This document shows, piece after piece, positions 26,392 through 36,766 of a stretch of 64,000 bases of DNA (the first letter of the stretch is position 1; each line of letters starts with the position of its first letter). The notes under the pieces were generated by a model. It saw only the letters and a program-made list of their open reading frames with translations, did no database searches and was not told the origin of the DNA. This DNA comes from an uncultured Clostridia bacterium (GTDB lineage: Bacteria > Bacillota > Clostridia > Peptostreptococcales > Anaerovoracaceae). Location: contig CALHKP010000006.1 of assembly GCA_938034165.1 (NCBI GenBank), forward strand, positions 38,075-102,074, given 5' to 3'. A program made the position numbers and the translations under genes.

Positions 26392-27543
26392 CTATTTTTG
26401 CACCTGTGAGAGATAGCTTACCGTAAATTTGCTGTTTTTTTCCATAAGCGCAAACAGCTGATCGTATTCACTCTTTGGCGCCAAGTCTTCTGCTTTGGCA
26501 CCGAAAATTTTCTCAAAAAGGCTTGCTTCAGGTACGTATTGAATAGGACCGAATATGCAGTCCTCCAGGTTCTGTTCTTTTAGCATTGATTTCTGTGCTT
26601 CTTCTAGAGAAGAAATCTCGTCAATTAGTTTTGCTTCTTTTGCCTGTTTTGCTGTGTAAACACGTCCGTCTGCAACCTGTCTTACATATTCTTCCGAAAG
26701 ATCTCTGCCTTTCATTACTATCTGAACAAAGTTAGAAAATGCTTCGTCCACAAGGCTCTGATAGATGGCACGTTGTTCATCTGTAAGAGGGTGTGTTGAG
26801 CTTCCCATTCCTTTGTTCTTGCCGGATGTAATATCGACTGCCTTTATACCCATCTTGTCCATGAGTTCTGAAAAATCAAAGATGGTGCCCACGATTACAC
26901 CGATAGATCCTGTCCAGCAATTTTTGTTTGCAAAAATTTTGTCTGCAGACATGGAAACATAGTATCCGCCGGATGCTGCCATATTTTCCATATATACGTA
27001 AACAGGTCTCTTGGTATTTTCTTTGTATGCCACAAGCCTGTTGTATAGTTCATCAGTTGCGTATACGTCGCCGCCGGGTGAGTTGACGTCTAACATGATG
27101 CCTTTGTTGTTGGAGTCATTTTCCATCTGGTCGATTCTGTTTAAGAGCCACTGCTGATTGTAGCCATCACCGCTGTCACCGTCTGTTATAGTCCCCTGAA
27201 GATAGAGAAGACCAACATAATCATCACCAAAGTTGAATTCTGACATGTAGCCGTCTGAATCCTTGGATGAAACAGTGCCGCAGGCAGCCAGTATAATGAA
27301 CATGAGAATGACAATACCTGCGATTATGAGCAGGATCTTTAACCATTTTGGGAGTTTTTTGCGTGGCGGTTTCTGAAAATCGTCATATATTGCTCCAGAA
27401 GGGGCTTCTGCATAAGTGTTAAATGAAGCATTGTCATATGCCTCTCTTTTCTGATTAAACTGTCTGTTATCTGAAGTTTCGGCTGTCTGCTGAGGATTAT
27501 ATTCATAGCGAACGTCCTTGCCGTTGTATCCGTTGTTTTCCAT
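26392..27543 (-). CDS. sppA: Signal peptide peptidase SppA
   Basis: 383 residues. A cytoplasmic Gln/Asn-rich N-terminal stretch (1-65) precedes one membrane helix (LPKWLKILLIIAGIVILMF). The extracytoplasmic S49 domain starts at VGLLYLQGTI. The nucleophile Ser lies in NMAASGGYYVS and the general-base Lys in ITSGKNKGMGS, matching short SppA enzymes that degrade leftover signal peptides in the membrane. ATG 27543 with GAAAGGA is preferred to the in-frame TTG two codons upstream. It heads a two-gene unit with the FAD protein. Confidence 0.93.
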   Translation of the reverse strand: MENNGYNGKDVRYEYNPQQTAETSDNRQFNQKREAYDNASFNTYAEAPSGAIYDDFQKPPRKKLPKWLKILLIIAGIVILMFIILAACGTVSSKDSDGYMSEFNFGDDYVGLLYLQGTITDGDSGDGYNQQWLLNRIDQMENDSNNKGIMLDVNSPGGDVYATDELYNRLVAYKENTKRPVYVYMENMAASGGYYVSMSADKIFANKNCWTGSIGVIVGTIFDFSELMDKMGIKAVDITSGKNKGMGSSTHPLTDEQRAIYQSLVDEAFSNFVQIVMKGRDLSEEYVRQVADGRVYTAKQAKEAKLIDEISSLEEAQKSMLKEQNLEDCIFGPIQYVPEASLFEKIFGAKAEDLAPKSEYDQLFALMEKNSKFTVSYLSQVQK

Positions 27544-27650
27544 ATTCAATCCTTTCTATTATGGTTTTGAGTTACCCGTCAAAGACTGATCGGGAATCTT
27601 TCTTAAATATTTTTTTATTATATCAGATTTGCAAAAGTACATCAAATCTA

Positions 27651-27679
27651 TTGACTTTTTTGACGGATAGTTCTACAAT
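27651..27679 (+). promoter_or_regulatory. Promoter of groESL
   Basis: TTGACT, 17 bases, TACAAT; the CIRCE operator begins ten bases downstream. Confidence 0.88.
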
Positions 27680-27688
27680 AAAAGCATG

Positions 27689-27715
27689 CTGGCACTCAAG
27701 GTTGAAGAGTGCTAA
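27689..27715. promoter_or_regulatory. CIRCE operator (HrcA binding site)
   Basis: CTGGCACTC, nine bases, GAGTGCTAA. The right half is the exact consensus and the left half differs at two positions. HrcA should repress groESL here except under heat or protein-folding stress. Confidence 0.95.
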
Positions 27716-27808
27716 CAAAGTGTGAAGTGCAAATTTAAATACAAAGCAGATGTATATGTCGCATCTTGCATCTCAGAAAAACAGTTTTTAATTTTGGAGG
27801 TAAAGAAA

Positions 27809-28087
27809 ATGGCAATCGGAATCAAACCACTGGGTAGCAGAGTAGTAATCAAGAAATTAGAAGTAGAAGAAAAGACACAGGGTGGAATTATCCTGACAAG
27901 CGCAGCTAAGGAAGCTCCACAGACAGCAGAAGTTGTTGCTGTAGGCAGCGGCACAGCAGATGAACCTATGGAACTTTCAGTAGGTGACAAGGTAATCTTT
28001 TCTAAATATGGCGGAACTGACGTAAAATTTGAAGGTGAAGATTACACAATCATGAGTCAGGCTGATATTTTAGCGATTGTTGAATAG
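27809..28087 (+). CDS. groES: Co-chaperonin GroES
   Basis: 92 residues, normal length. GroES caps the GroEL chamber during protein folding. IKPLGSRVVIKKLE, the mobile loop KTQGGIILTSAAKE and GDKVIFSKYGGTDVKF are typical. The start is ATG 27809 after GGAGG; a longer frame exists upstream but runs through the CIRCE leader and is not coding. GroEL follows after 12 bases in the same operon. Confidence 0.97.
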   Translation: MAIGIKPLGSRVVIKKLEVEEKTQGGIILTSAAKEAPQTAEVVAVGSGTADEPMELSVGDKVIFSKYGGTDVKFEGEDYTIMSQADILAIVE

Positions 28088-28096
28088 GGGGAATAA

Positions 28097-29734
<1,638 letters not shown>

Positions 29735-29766
29735 TCCTTCGTCAGAAAATAATATAAACAGTAAAT

Positions 29767-29808
29767 ACGGCTCTGTGAAAACTTTTTTTCGCAGGGCTGT
29801 TTTTTATC
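29767..29808 (+). terminator. Terminator of groESL
   Basis: GGCTCTGTG and CGCAGGGCTG form an imperfect stem followed by TTTTTT. Confidence 0.7.
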
Positions 29809-29872
29809 GAAAAAAGGCTGAAAATGTGATATGCTAGAAAGACATTAGAGAAATGCAAGGAGATAAGAACGA

Positions 29873-30937
29873 ATGAGAAAATCAAAGAAATTTATCCCGG
29901 TGGTAATTGTGATTGTAATTATTGCGATTATCATCGGTATTATCGGAGTCAAAAAAGCAAAGTCATCTGCAGCAAAAGCAGAAGAGCTGGAAAAGATGAG
30001 CACAGAACTTGAAGAAGGTGATCGTCATATAGTTGCAGGGCTTCACGGAAGTGAAAACACAATCGTAAAAGAAGGGGATAAGTATGTGGAATCGGGAGCT
30101 TTTGCACTTGATGACAGAACAGGCCCACTGAAAGACTGCGAAATATCCGGCAAAGTCGATACAGATAAACCGGGCGATTACAAAGTAAAATATACATTTA
30201 CCGCTGATGGCGCAAGAAAAACAGTCGAAAGAAAAGTAAAGGTTGTTGCAAAAAAAGACTTCAAAGAAAACAAGGACGGCGTTCCTGTCTTGATGTATCA
30301 CTATGTCTACAACGAAAGTCAGCCACCGGAAACACTGAATAGCAACTACATAAAGGATACTGACCTAGAAGAACAACTGGAATACCTGAAGGAAAACGAT
30401 TACTATTTTCCAAGCTTTGCTGAACTCAGAGCTTATATCGATGAGGAAATAAGTCTTCCTGCAAAGAGCGTAATTCTGACCTTTGATGACGGGCAGTATG
30501 GATTTTTGGAAAATGGTATTAAGGTTTTGGATAAGTGCAAAGTGCCTGCAACTTCCTTTGTTATAGGAACTAAAGAAGGTGAATATAAGGTAAAAACCTA
30601 CAGAAGTCCTTATGTAAGTTATGAATCACATTCATATGATATGCATAAACCGGGCGGCAACATTGGTCACGGAGGCGTTATTTCTGCCATGACAAAAGAT
30701 GAAATTGTAGAAGACCTGAAAAAAGAAGCTGCTCAGGTAGGAAGCAACAATGCCTTCGCATACCCATTTGGAGATGTTACAGATGATGCTCTTGCGGCAA
30801 TAAAAGAAGCGGAGATTCTTTGTGCCTTTACAACTGTATACGGAATAGTGCAGCCGGGAGACGATTTTGCTCAGCTTCCGAGAGTGAGAGTTATGGGGCA
30901 GAACAGCCTCGATTCTTATATAGCAAGTCTTAGCTAA
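29873..30937 (+). CDS. Membrane-anchored polysaccharide deacetylase
   Basis: 354 residues. A single N-terminal membrane helix (FIPVVIVIVIIAIIIGIIGV) places the rest outside the cell. Residues about 55-125 form an Ig-like bacterial domain (DDRTGPLKDCEISGKVDTDKPGDYKVKYTF). The NodB-type deacetylase domain starts at VPVLMYHYVY, with the metal-binding and catalytic TFDDGQYG, YESHSYDMH and AYPFGD motifs. It likely removes acetyl groups from peptidoglycan or a surface polymer, which can give lysozyme resistance. ATG 29873 follows AAGGAG. Confidence 0.88.
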   Translation: MRKSKKFIPVVIVIVIIAIIIGIIGVKKAKSSAAKAEELEKMSTELEEGDRHIVAGLHGSENTIVKEGDKYVESGAFALDDRTGPLKDCEISGKVDTDKPGDYKVKYTFTADGARKTVERKVKVVAKKDFKENKDGVPVLMYHYVYNESQPPETLNSNYIKDTDLEEQLEYLKENDYYFPSFAELRAYIDEEISLPAKSVILTFDDGQYGFLENGIKVLDKCKVPATSFVIGTKEGEYKVKTYRSPYVSYESHSYDMHKPGGNIGHGGVISAMTKDEIVEDLKKEAAQVGSNNAFAYPFGDVTDDALAAIKEAEILCAFTTVYGIVQPGDDFAQLPRVRVMGQNSLDSYIASLS

Positions 30938-30994
30938 AAACTTTTTTCGTTTTGCACTTTTTTCCAATTTATCTCAGTTTCTGCTGTAGAGATA

Positions 30995-31023
30995 TTGCAA
31001 AAATGACAAAAATAGTATAAAAT
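30995..31023 (+). promoter_or_regulatory. Promoter of guaB-guaA
   Basis: TTGCAA, 17 bases, TAAAAT. Confidence 0.7.
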
Positions 31024-31036
31024 AGATAAAATAATT

Positions 31037-31065
31037 GGCGGCAGTACACTTTTTGCCGCCGTTTT
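31037..31065 (+). terminator. GC-rich hairpin with T tract in the guaB leader
   Basis: GGCGGCA-N10-TGCCGCC-GTTTT. It starts about eight bases after the predicted transcription start, so it is either a terminator for upstream read-through or a 5'-end stabilising or attenuating hairpin. No purine riboswitch core is visible. Confidence 0.55.
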
Positions 31066-31090
31066 AAGTGAAGAAGGAAGGAGAAATACA

Positions 31091-32599
31091 ATGGCTCAAT
31101 TTATAAAAGAACCGTCAAGAACATTTAATGAATACCTGCTGGTTCCAGGCTACTCAAGTAAGGAATGCAGGGTTGAAAATGTAAGTCTTAAAACACCTAT
31201 AGTTAAATTTAAGAAAGGTGAGGAGCCTGAGATTTCAGCAAATATACCGCTAGTATCAGCAGTAATGCAGGCCGTTTCAGATGATAAGATGGCCGTAGCA
31301 CTGGCAAAAGAAGGTGGAATTTCCTTCATTTTTGGATCTCAGCCTATCGAAAGCCAGGCAGAGATGGTAAGAAGAGTAAAATCCTACAAGGCAGGTTTTG
31401 TTAAGAGTGACAGCAATCTTAAGCCTGAACAGACTCTGGCAGACGTTCTTGCACTTAAGGCCGCAAGAGGTCACTCAACTATCGCAATTACAGAGGATGG
31501 AACAGCAGAAGGCAAAATCGTAGGTCTTGTAACAAGCAGAGACTATCGTGTAAGCAGAATGTCTCCTGATACACCTATCAGCGAATTCATGACACCATTC
31601 GAAAAACTTATCTACGCTAAGGACGGATGTACACTCAGCGAAGCAAATGACATGCTTTGGGATAACAAATTGAATGCACTTCCTATTATAGATGACAATC
31701 AGAGATTAACTCATTTTGTATTCAGAAAGGATTATGACAACCATAAGTCAAACCCTAACGAACTTCTGGATGCACACAAGAGATATGTAGTTGGAGCGGG
31801 AATTAACACTCGTGACTTCGAAGAAAGAATCCCTGCACTTGTAGAAGCAGGTGCTGATGTGCTTTGTATCGACTCTTCAGAAGGATATTCAGAATGGCAG
31901 CTTGATACAATCAAATGGATTAGAGATAAATACGGCGACACAGTTAAGGTAGGAGCCGGAAATGTTGTAGACAGAGAAGGATTCAGGTTCCTTGCAGAAG
32001 CAGGTGCTGACTTTGTTAAAATCGGTATCGGCGGAGGATCAATCTGTATTACAAGAGAACAGAAGGGTATCGGAAGAGGTCAGGCTTCAGCTGTTATAGA
32101 GGTTGCAGAAGCAAGAGACGAATACTTCAAGGAAACAGGCATCTACGTTCCAATCTGCTCAGACGGCGGAATCGTATATGACTACCACATGACTCTTGCA
32201 CTGGCAATGGGAGCAGACTTCATCATGCTGGGCAGATACTTTGCAAGATTTGATGAATCTCCAACAAATAAACTGAACATGAACGGAAATTACGTTAAGG
32301 AATATTGGGGCGAAGGTTCAAACCGTGCTCGTAACTGGCAGAGATACGACCTGGGCGGCGATCCAAGAATGAAATTCGAAGAAGGCGTAGACTCATACGT
32401 ACCTTATGCAGGCTCACTTCACGACAACGTAAATCTGTCACTGAACAAGGTTAAGTCAACAATGTGTAACTGCGGAGCAATCAGTATCCCTGACCTTCAG
32501 GCAAATGCCAAGCTGACACTGGTATCAGCTACTTCAATCGTAGAAGGTGGAGCTCACGACGTAATACTGAGAGACTCAAGTCAGAACGCAATCAGATAA
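31091..32599 (+). CDS. guaB: Inosine-5'-monophosphate dehydrogenase
   Basis: 502 residues; oxidises IMP to XMP, the committed step of GMP synthesis. TIM-barrel halves flank two CBS domains (about 105-225, [20 protein letters not shown] and [12 protein letters not shown]). The phosphate loop [15 protein letters not shown] carries the catalytic Cys, and [31 protein letters not shown] follows. The [24 protein letters not shown]-terminus marks a clostridial subgroup. ATG 31091 follows GGAAGGAG. guaA begins 19 bases downstream. Confidence 0.95.
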   Translation: MAQFIKEPSRTFNEYLLVPGYSSKECRVENVSLKTPIVKFKKGEEPEISANIPLVSAVMQAVSDDKMAVALAKEGGISFIFGSQPIESQAEMVRRVKSYKAGFVKSDSNLKPEQTLADVLALKAARGHSTIAITEDGTAEGKIVGLVTSRDYRVSRMSPDTPISEFMTPFEKLIYAKDGCTLSEANDMLWDNKLNALPIIDDNQRLTHFVFRKDYDNHKSNPNELLDAHKRYVVGAGINTRDFEERIPALVEAGADVLCIDSSEGYSEWQLDTIKWIRDKYGDTVKVGAGNVVDREGFRFLAEAGADFVKIGIGGGSICITREQKGIGRGQASAVIEVAEARDEYFKETGIYVPICSDGGIVYDYHMTLALAMGADFIMLGRYFARFDESPTNKLNMNGNYVKEYWGEGSNRARNWQRYDLGGDPRMKFEEGVDSYVPYAGSLHDNVNLSLNKVKSTMCNCGAISIPDLQANAKLTLVSATSIVEGGAHDVILRDSSQNAIR

Positions 32600-32618
32600 T
32601 ATAGAGAGGGGAAAACAC

Positions 32619-33599
32619 ATGGATAGCAACAAACGTCCTGAAACAATGGAAAGAATAACTACGCAGGAACTTGCAACAGCTTTTATAGATGAACAGGTTG
32701 CTGCTATCAGAGAACAGGTGGGAGACAAGAAAGTTCTTCTTGCTCTGTCAGGTGGAGTAGACTCATCAGTAGTAGCTGCACTTTTAATCAAAGCCATCGG
32801 CAAACAGCTCGTATGCGTTCACGTAAACCACGGTTTACTGAGAAAAGGTGAACCTGAACAGGTTGTCGAAGTTTTCCGTAACCAGATGGATGCAAACCTG
32901 ATTTATGTTGATGCTGTTGATCGTTTCTTAGATGCTCTTAAGGATGTAGATGATCCTGAAGAAAAGAGAAAGATTATCGGCGGACTGTTCATCGACGTAT
33001 TTGCAGAAGAAGCAGCTAAGTTAGAAGGTGTTGAATTCCTGGCACAGGGAACAATCTACCCTGATATTACAGAATCAAAGGGTATCAAATCACACCACAA
33101 CGTAGGCGGTCTTCCTGAAGAACTGAACTTTGAACTGGTTGAACCGGTTAAACTTCTTTACAAAGACGAAGTAAGAGTTGTAGGTAAGGTACTGGGCCTT
33201 CCTGACAACATGGTATACAGACAGCCGTTCCCAGGACCGGGACTTGGCGTTCGCTGCATCGGAGCAATCACAAGAGACAGACTTGAAGCAGTTAGAGAAT
33301 CAGATGCAATTCTTAGAGAAGAATTCGAAAACTACGGACTTCAGGGAAAAGTATGGCAGTACTTCACAGTAGTTCCTGATATCAAATCAACAGGAATCAA
33401 AAACGAAACAAGAAGCTGGGAATGGCCTGTAATCATTAGAGCCGTAAACACAGTAGACGCAGTAACTGCAGAACCTGCAAACCTAGACTTCGACATGCTG
33501 CAGCATATCACAGCCCGCATCACATCAGAAGTAGCAGGCGTAAACAGAGTGCTGTGGGATATTACACCTAAGCCAACAGGCACAATCGAGTGGGAATAA
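32619..33599 (+). CDS. guaA: GMP synthase, ATP-pyrophosphatase subunit only
   Basis: 326 residues, against about 510 for the usual two-domain enzyme. It contains the N-type ATP pyrophosphatase domain (LSGGVDSSVV, residues 43-52) and the C-terminal dimerisation domain ending PKPTGTIEWE, but no class I glutamine amidotransferase domain. It makes GMP from XMP and ATP, using ammonia or a separate glutaminase subunit as in archaea. The N-terminal residues ERITTQELATAFIDEQ are a real start, with GAGAGGGG before ATG 32619, and no amidotransferase remnant is upstream. The partner is not in the window. Confidence 0.93.
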   Translation: MDSNKRPETMERITTQELATAFIDEQVAAIREQVGDKKVLLALSGGVDSSVVAALLIKAIGKQLVCVHVNHGLLRKGEPEQVVEVFRNQMDANLIYVDAVDRFLDALKDVDDPEEKRKIIGGLFIDVFAEEAAKLEGVEFLAQGTIYPDITESKGIKSHHNVGGLPEELNFELVEPVKLLYKDEVRVVGKVLGLPDNMVYRQPFPGPGLGVRCIGAITRDRLEAVRESDAILREEFENYGLQGKVWQYFTVVPDIKSTGIKNETRSWEWPVIIRAVNTVDAVTAEPANLDFDMLQHITARITSEVAGVNRVLWDITPKPTGTIEWE

Positions 33600-33606
33600 G
33601 CTTGTT

Positions 33607-33707
33607 ATTTTCGCCCACAGCGTTGTCAGCTGCACACTTCTGCGGTGCTCACGTACTTTAGTACGCTCCGCTTCTCGAGTGCTTGCTTCCTAGCTGTGAA
33701 CGAAAAT
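33607..33707. repeat. Large imperfect inverted repeat downstream of guaA
   Basis: Outer arms TTTTCG/CGAAAA and CACAGC/GCTGTG enclose GCAC/GTGC and a central CGTAC-TTTA-GTACG. The whole block is GC-richer than its surroundings. It begins eight bases after guaA and precedes the restriction island. It looks like an interspersed palindromic element or a structured 3' end. Confidence 0.5.
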
Positions 33708-33747
33708 TCCTACGCTTAACAATTTTATGAAATATTGATAATCGTTG

Positions 33748-33782
33748 AAAAGAACTGTCACCTGATGATGGTTCTTTTTTTC
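33748..33782 (+). terminator. Intrinsic terminator of the guaBA unit
   Basis: AAAGAAC and GTTCTTT with an inner TCA/TGA pairing and a T tract. Confidence 0.72.
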
Positions 33783-33801
33783 GTAGATTAGAAAACAAAA
33801 A

Positions 33802-34131
33802 TCATTTACAGTATTCAATTCTATTTTTTAAAATTTCATCTCTTGACAATTCTTCAAATTTTTCCTGTGTTAGTGGAAGTGTAGAGTAATCAAGTGATTC
33901 ATTTATTGATTTTCATCATGGCATCTTGAACTTGTTCAGCGGACAGATAGTCCTTGAATGGAATATAGAAAGACTCTTATTACAACCGGCAGCTTCGATT
34001 TTTGATAGATAGCTGATACTGTTCTTTGCCCGCTCTGCAAGTTGCACCTGTGTTAATTTTGCTTGCTTTCTGTAAAGTTTTATATTTGTACCTATAACAC
34101 GATATAGGTCAGTAGCATTTTCAAATTGCAT
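33802..34131 (-). pseudogene. Broken XRE-family helix-turn-helix regulator
   Basis: From ATG 34131 the frame gives a typical XRE N-terminus (IGTNIKLYRKQAKLTQVQLAERAKNS then SYLSKIEAAG), the first three to four helices of the DNA-binding domain. After SLS it shifts and stops. In another frame the coding sense resumes as IPFKDYLSAEQVQD and continues to NRIEYCK, stopping at 33802. The last helices of the HTH seem deleted, so this is an inactivated gene. It sits divergent to DNA methyltransferase genes, the usual place of a controller of restriction-modification expression. The frame break could be a sequencing error, but the missing helix makes this less likely. Confidence 0.7.
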
Positions 34132-34272
34132 GTCAGTACCTCTTTCGCTATTTGTGAATATTATTGCATGAATAGATAGAAAAACAAATTCTCTTATAGT
34201 GAAATTATATGGAAAAATATGTAAAATGATGATATGATAATAAAAACACTTGATTATATGAGGAGGGGTAAT

Positions 34273-34995
34273 ATGCTTTTACAGCCATATAATTTTGAAT
34301 TAGAGAAAACAACTGTGTGGGCATTTCCGGATAGGGGGAATTGGGCAACACATGTAGGGGATTACAGAGGTAATTGGACGCCGTATGTACCAAGAAATCT
34401 AATCATGAGGTATTCAAAAGAAGGTGACTGGATACTCGATCAGTTCGTAGGTGGTGGGACAACGCTTGTTGAAGCAAAATTATTAAACAGAAGTGCAATT
34501 GGAATTGATATTAGTCCAGAGGCTATTTATTTAACAAAAGAGAGGCTTGGTTTTAATTGTAAGGGAGACTCTCGTTTGGTAGTAAGAGAAGGCAATGCTG
34601 AACACTTAGATTTTTTGAAAGATGAAGAAATAGACTTTATTTGTACCCACCCTCCATATGCGAATATTATCAAATATAGTGAAGGGATTGAAGGGGATAT
34701 TTCATATTTAGAAATAGATGATTTTTTGGAATCTATGAAGCAAGTTGCAAAAGAATCATACCGTGTATTGAAGCCAGGAAAAATATGTGCAGTAATGATG
34801 GGCGATGTACGAAAGCGTGGTAAGGTAATTCCTTTGGGGTTTAAGGTTATGGAAGTATTTCTGTCAGCGGGGTTTAAGTCAAAGGAGATAATCATAAAAG
34901 AGCAATTTAACTGCCGCTCATCAAAATACTGGACTACAAAGAAGAATAGTTTCTTATTATTGGCACATGAATATATTTTTATTTTTGAAAAGTAA
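34273..34995 (+). CDS. Orphan DNA methyltransferase (N4/N6 amino type)
   Basis: 240 residues. The AdoMet-binding motif I (DQFVGGGTTLVEA) comes before the catalytic motif IV (THPPYANI), and the N-terminus has a Trp-rich stretch (TVWAFPDRGNWATH). This order and the HPPY form fit small N4-cytosine or N6-adenine methylases. ATG 34273 follows GAGGAGGGG; the frame extends upstream without a site. It precedes the DpnII operon by about 110 bases but has no dedicated endonuclease of its own, so it is either an accessory methylase of this island or a solitary one. Confidence 0.85.
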   Translation: MLLQPYNFELEKTTVWAFPDRGNWATHVGDYRGNWTPYVPRNLIMRYSKEGDWILDQFVGGGTTLVEAKLLNRSAIGIDISPEAIYLTKERLGFNCKGDSRLVVREGNAEHLDFLKDEEIDFICTHPPYANIIKYSEGIEGDISYLEIDDFLESMKQVAKESYRVLKPGKICAVMMGDVRKRGKVIPLGFKVMEVFLSAGFKSKEIIIKEQFNCRSSKYWTTKKNSFLLLAHEYIFIFEK

Positions 34996-35017
34996 TTGAA
35001 GATGAACAACAACTAAA

Positions 35018-35054
35018 AGTTGACATTGTCAACTATATCGTTTCAAATTATAAT
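35018..35054 (+). promoter_or_regulatory. Promoter with palindromic operator for the DpnII operon
   Basis: The perfect palindrome AGTTGACA-T-TGTCAACT (35018-35034) overlaps a -35 box TTGTCA (35026-35031), which is 17 bases from TATAAT (35049-35054). A dimeric regulator bound here would block the promoter; the broken XRE gene next door is the obvious former candidate. Confidence 0.68.
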
Positions 35055-35104
35055 ATATATAGTATGTTTTATAGGGTAGACTACATAGAGAAGAGGAATG
35101 ATTT

Positions 35105-35938
35105 ATGGAAAAAAGAAGTTTATCTCCATTTGTGAAATGGGCTGGAGGAAAGCGCCAGCTCTTATCACAGATAAAGGAGAGAATGCCAAAAGCATATAAT
35201 AATTATTATGAGCCGTTTATTGGTGGAGGTGCCATGTTATTTGAGCTTCTTCCAGAGCGGGCGATAATTAATGATATCAATATAGCCTTAATTAATACTT
35301 ATAGACAGATTTGTGATAATCCGGAAGTGTTCATAAAAGAGATTCAGCACCTTGATTCTGAAATGTGGGAAGATGGAAAGAAGTATTACTATTCTTTGAG
35401 GGAGCGTTACAATGATAAATTGATGCAGGAAGAGTTAGATGTAGAATTAGCCGCATTATTTGTATTCATTAATAAGCACTGCTTTAATGGATTGTATAGA
35501 GTGAATGGCAAAGGCCTATTTAATGTGCCGTATAATAATAGCCGAAAGAAATCTATTGATGAGGATGCAATACGTGATATTTCGTCATATTTGAAGAAAG
35601 TAGATATTTTGGAAGGCGATTTTCAGGCCGCATGTGCTCAAGCTAAGAAAGGAGATTTTGTATTTATTGATAGTCCATATGCTCCTTTGAATCCTACATC
35701 TTTTGAATCCTACACAAAAGAAGGGTTTGATATTGAAAGCCACAAGAGATTAGCGGATTTGTATGATGAACTCACTGAAAGAGGATGCTATTGCATGCTT
35801 ACAAATCATAATACAGAACTGATAAATGAATTGTATGGTAATAAGGGTTATAAGCTTGACGTTGTGAGCGTTAAGCGTTTTATTAACTCAGATTCGTCTA
35901 AACGTGTAGGTGAAGAAGTCATTATATGCAATTATTAA
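35105..35938 (+). CDS. dpnM: DpnII-type DNA adenine methyltransferase (GATC), DpnM
   Basis: 277 residues of the Dam/DpnM alpha class. Motif I is FVKWAGGKRQLL and EPFIGGGAMLFELL; a recognition region follows; motif IV is FIDSPYAPL near residue 195, i.e. DSPY instead of the common DPPY. It methylates N6 of adenine in double-stranded GATC, protecting the host. ATG 35105 is first in an operon with dpnA (12-base gap) and dpnB (overlapping). Confidence 0.93.
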   Translation: MEKRSLSPFVKWAGGKRQLLSQIKERMPKAYNNYYEPFIGGGAMLFELLPERAIINDINIALINTYRQICDNPEVFIKEIQHLDSEMWEDGKKYYYSLRERYNDKLMQEELDVELAALFVFINKHCFNGLYRVNGKGLFNVPYNNSRKKSIDEDAIRDISSYLKKVDILEGDFQAACAQAKKGDFVFIDSPYAPLNPTSFESYTKEGFDIESHKRLADLYDELTERGCYCMLTNHNTELINELYGNKGYKLDVVSVKRFINSDSSKRVGEEVIICNY

Positions 35939-35950
35939 GGTAGTGAAAAG

Positions 35951-36766
35951 ATGAAAGAATTAGTAACGAGAACTGTAAATTTCTATTATGAAACTGGAGA
36001 TGCCGGTATTATATTGGATGATACATTTAAAGTTCTTCGAAAAATAAAACCGGAAAGTATTGATATGATTTTTGCAGATCCACCTTATTTTTTGAGCAAC
36101 GATGGAATTACATGCAAAGGTGGGGAAATGGTATCAGTGAATAAAGGTGAATGGGATAAAATAAACGATAAAGGGAGAACTACGGTTGCCGATAAACATT
36201 CTTTCAACAAAAGATGGATTCGTATGTGCAAAAGAGTACTGAAACCAAATGGGAGCATTTGGATTTCCGGTACTCTTCATAATATATACTCAATTGGTAT
36301 GGCATTGGAGCAGGAAGGTTTTAAAATAATTAATAATATAACATGGCAGAAGACGAATCCGCCACCAAACTTGGCTTGCAGATGTTTTACTCATTCAACA
36401 GAAACCATTTTGTGGGCTAAAAAAGATGATAAAAAAGCTTGCCATTATTTTGACTATCAAGCCATGAAAACAATGAATGGTGGTAAACAGATGAAGGATG
36501 TTTGGGTGGGTAGCCTTACAAAGCCTTCAGAAAAGAAAGAAGGAAAACATCCAACACAGAAACCAGAGTATATATTAGATCGTATTGTCCTTGCATCAAC
36601 AGAAGAAGGTCAAGTAGTATTGGATCCGTTTTGTGGTTCTGGAACAGCGGGTGTTTCGGCGTTACGGTTTGGCAGAAAATTTATTGGAATAGATAATTGC
36701 GAGGAGTATTTGCAAATTACGAAAAAAAGATTGGAGAAAGTGATTAATGAAAATAAGAGCATTTGA
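35951..36766 (+). CDS. dpnA: DpnA-type DNA adenine methyltransferase
   Basis: 271 residues of the beta class: motif IV (MIFADPPYFLS) comes first, then the target region, then motif I (VLDPFCGSGTAGVSALRFGRKFIGID). In the DpnII system this second methylase protects GATC in single-stranded DNA, which helps incoming plasmids during transformation. It ends inside the dpnB reading frame by 20 bases, showing tight coupling. Confidence 0.93.
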   Translation: MKELVTRTVNFYYETGDAGIILDDTFKVLRKIKPESIDMIFADPPYFLSNDGITCKGGEMVSVNKGEWDKINDKGRTTVADKHSFNKRWIRMCKRVLKPNGSIWISGTLHNIYSIGMALEQEGFKIINNITWQKTNPPPNLACRCFTHSTETILWAKKDDKKACHYFDYQAMKTMNGGKQMKDVWVGSLTKPSEKKEGKHPTQKPEYILDRIVLASTEEGQVVLDPFCGSGTAGVSALRFGRKFIGIDNCEEYLQITKKRLEKVINENKSI

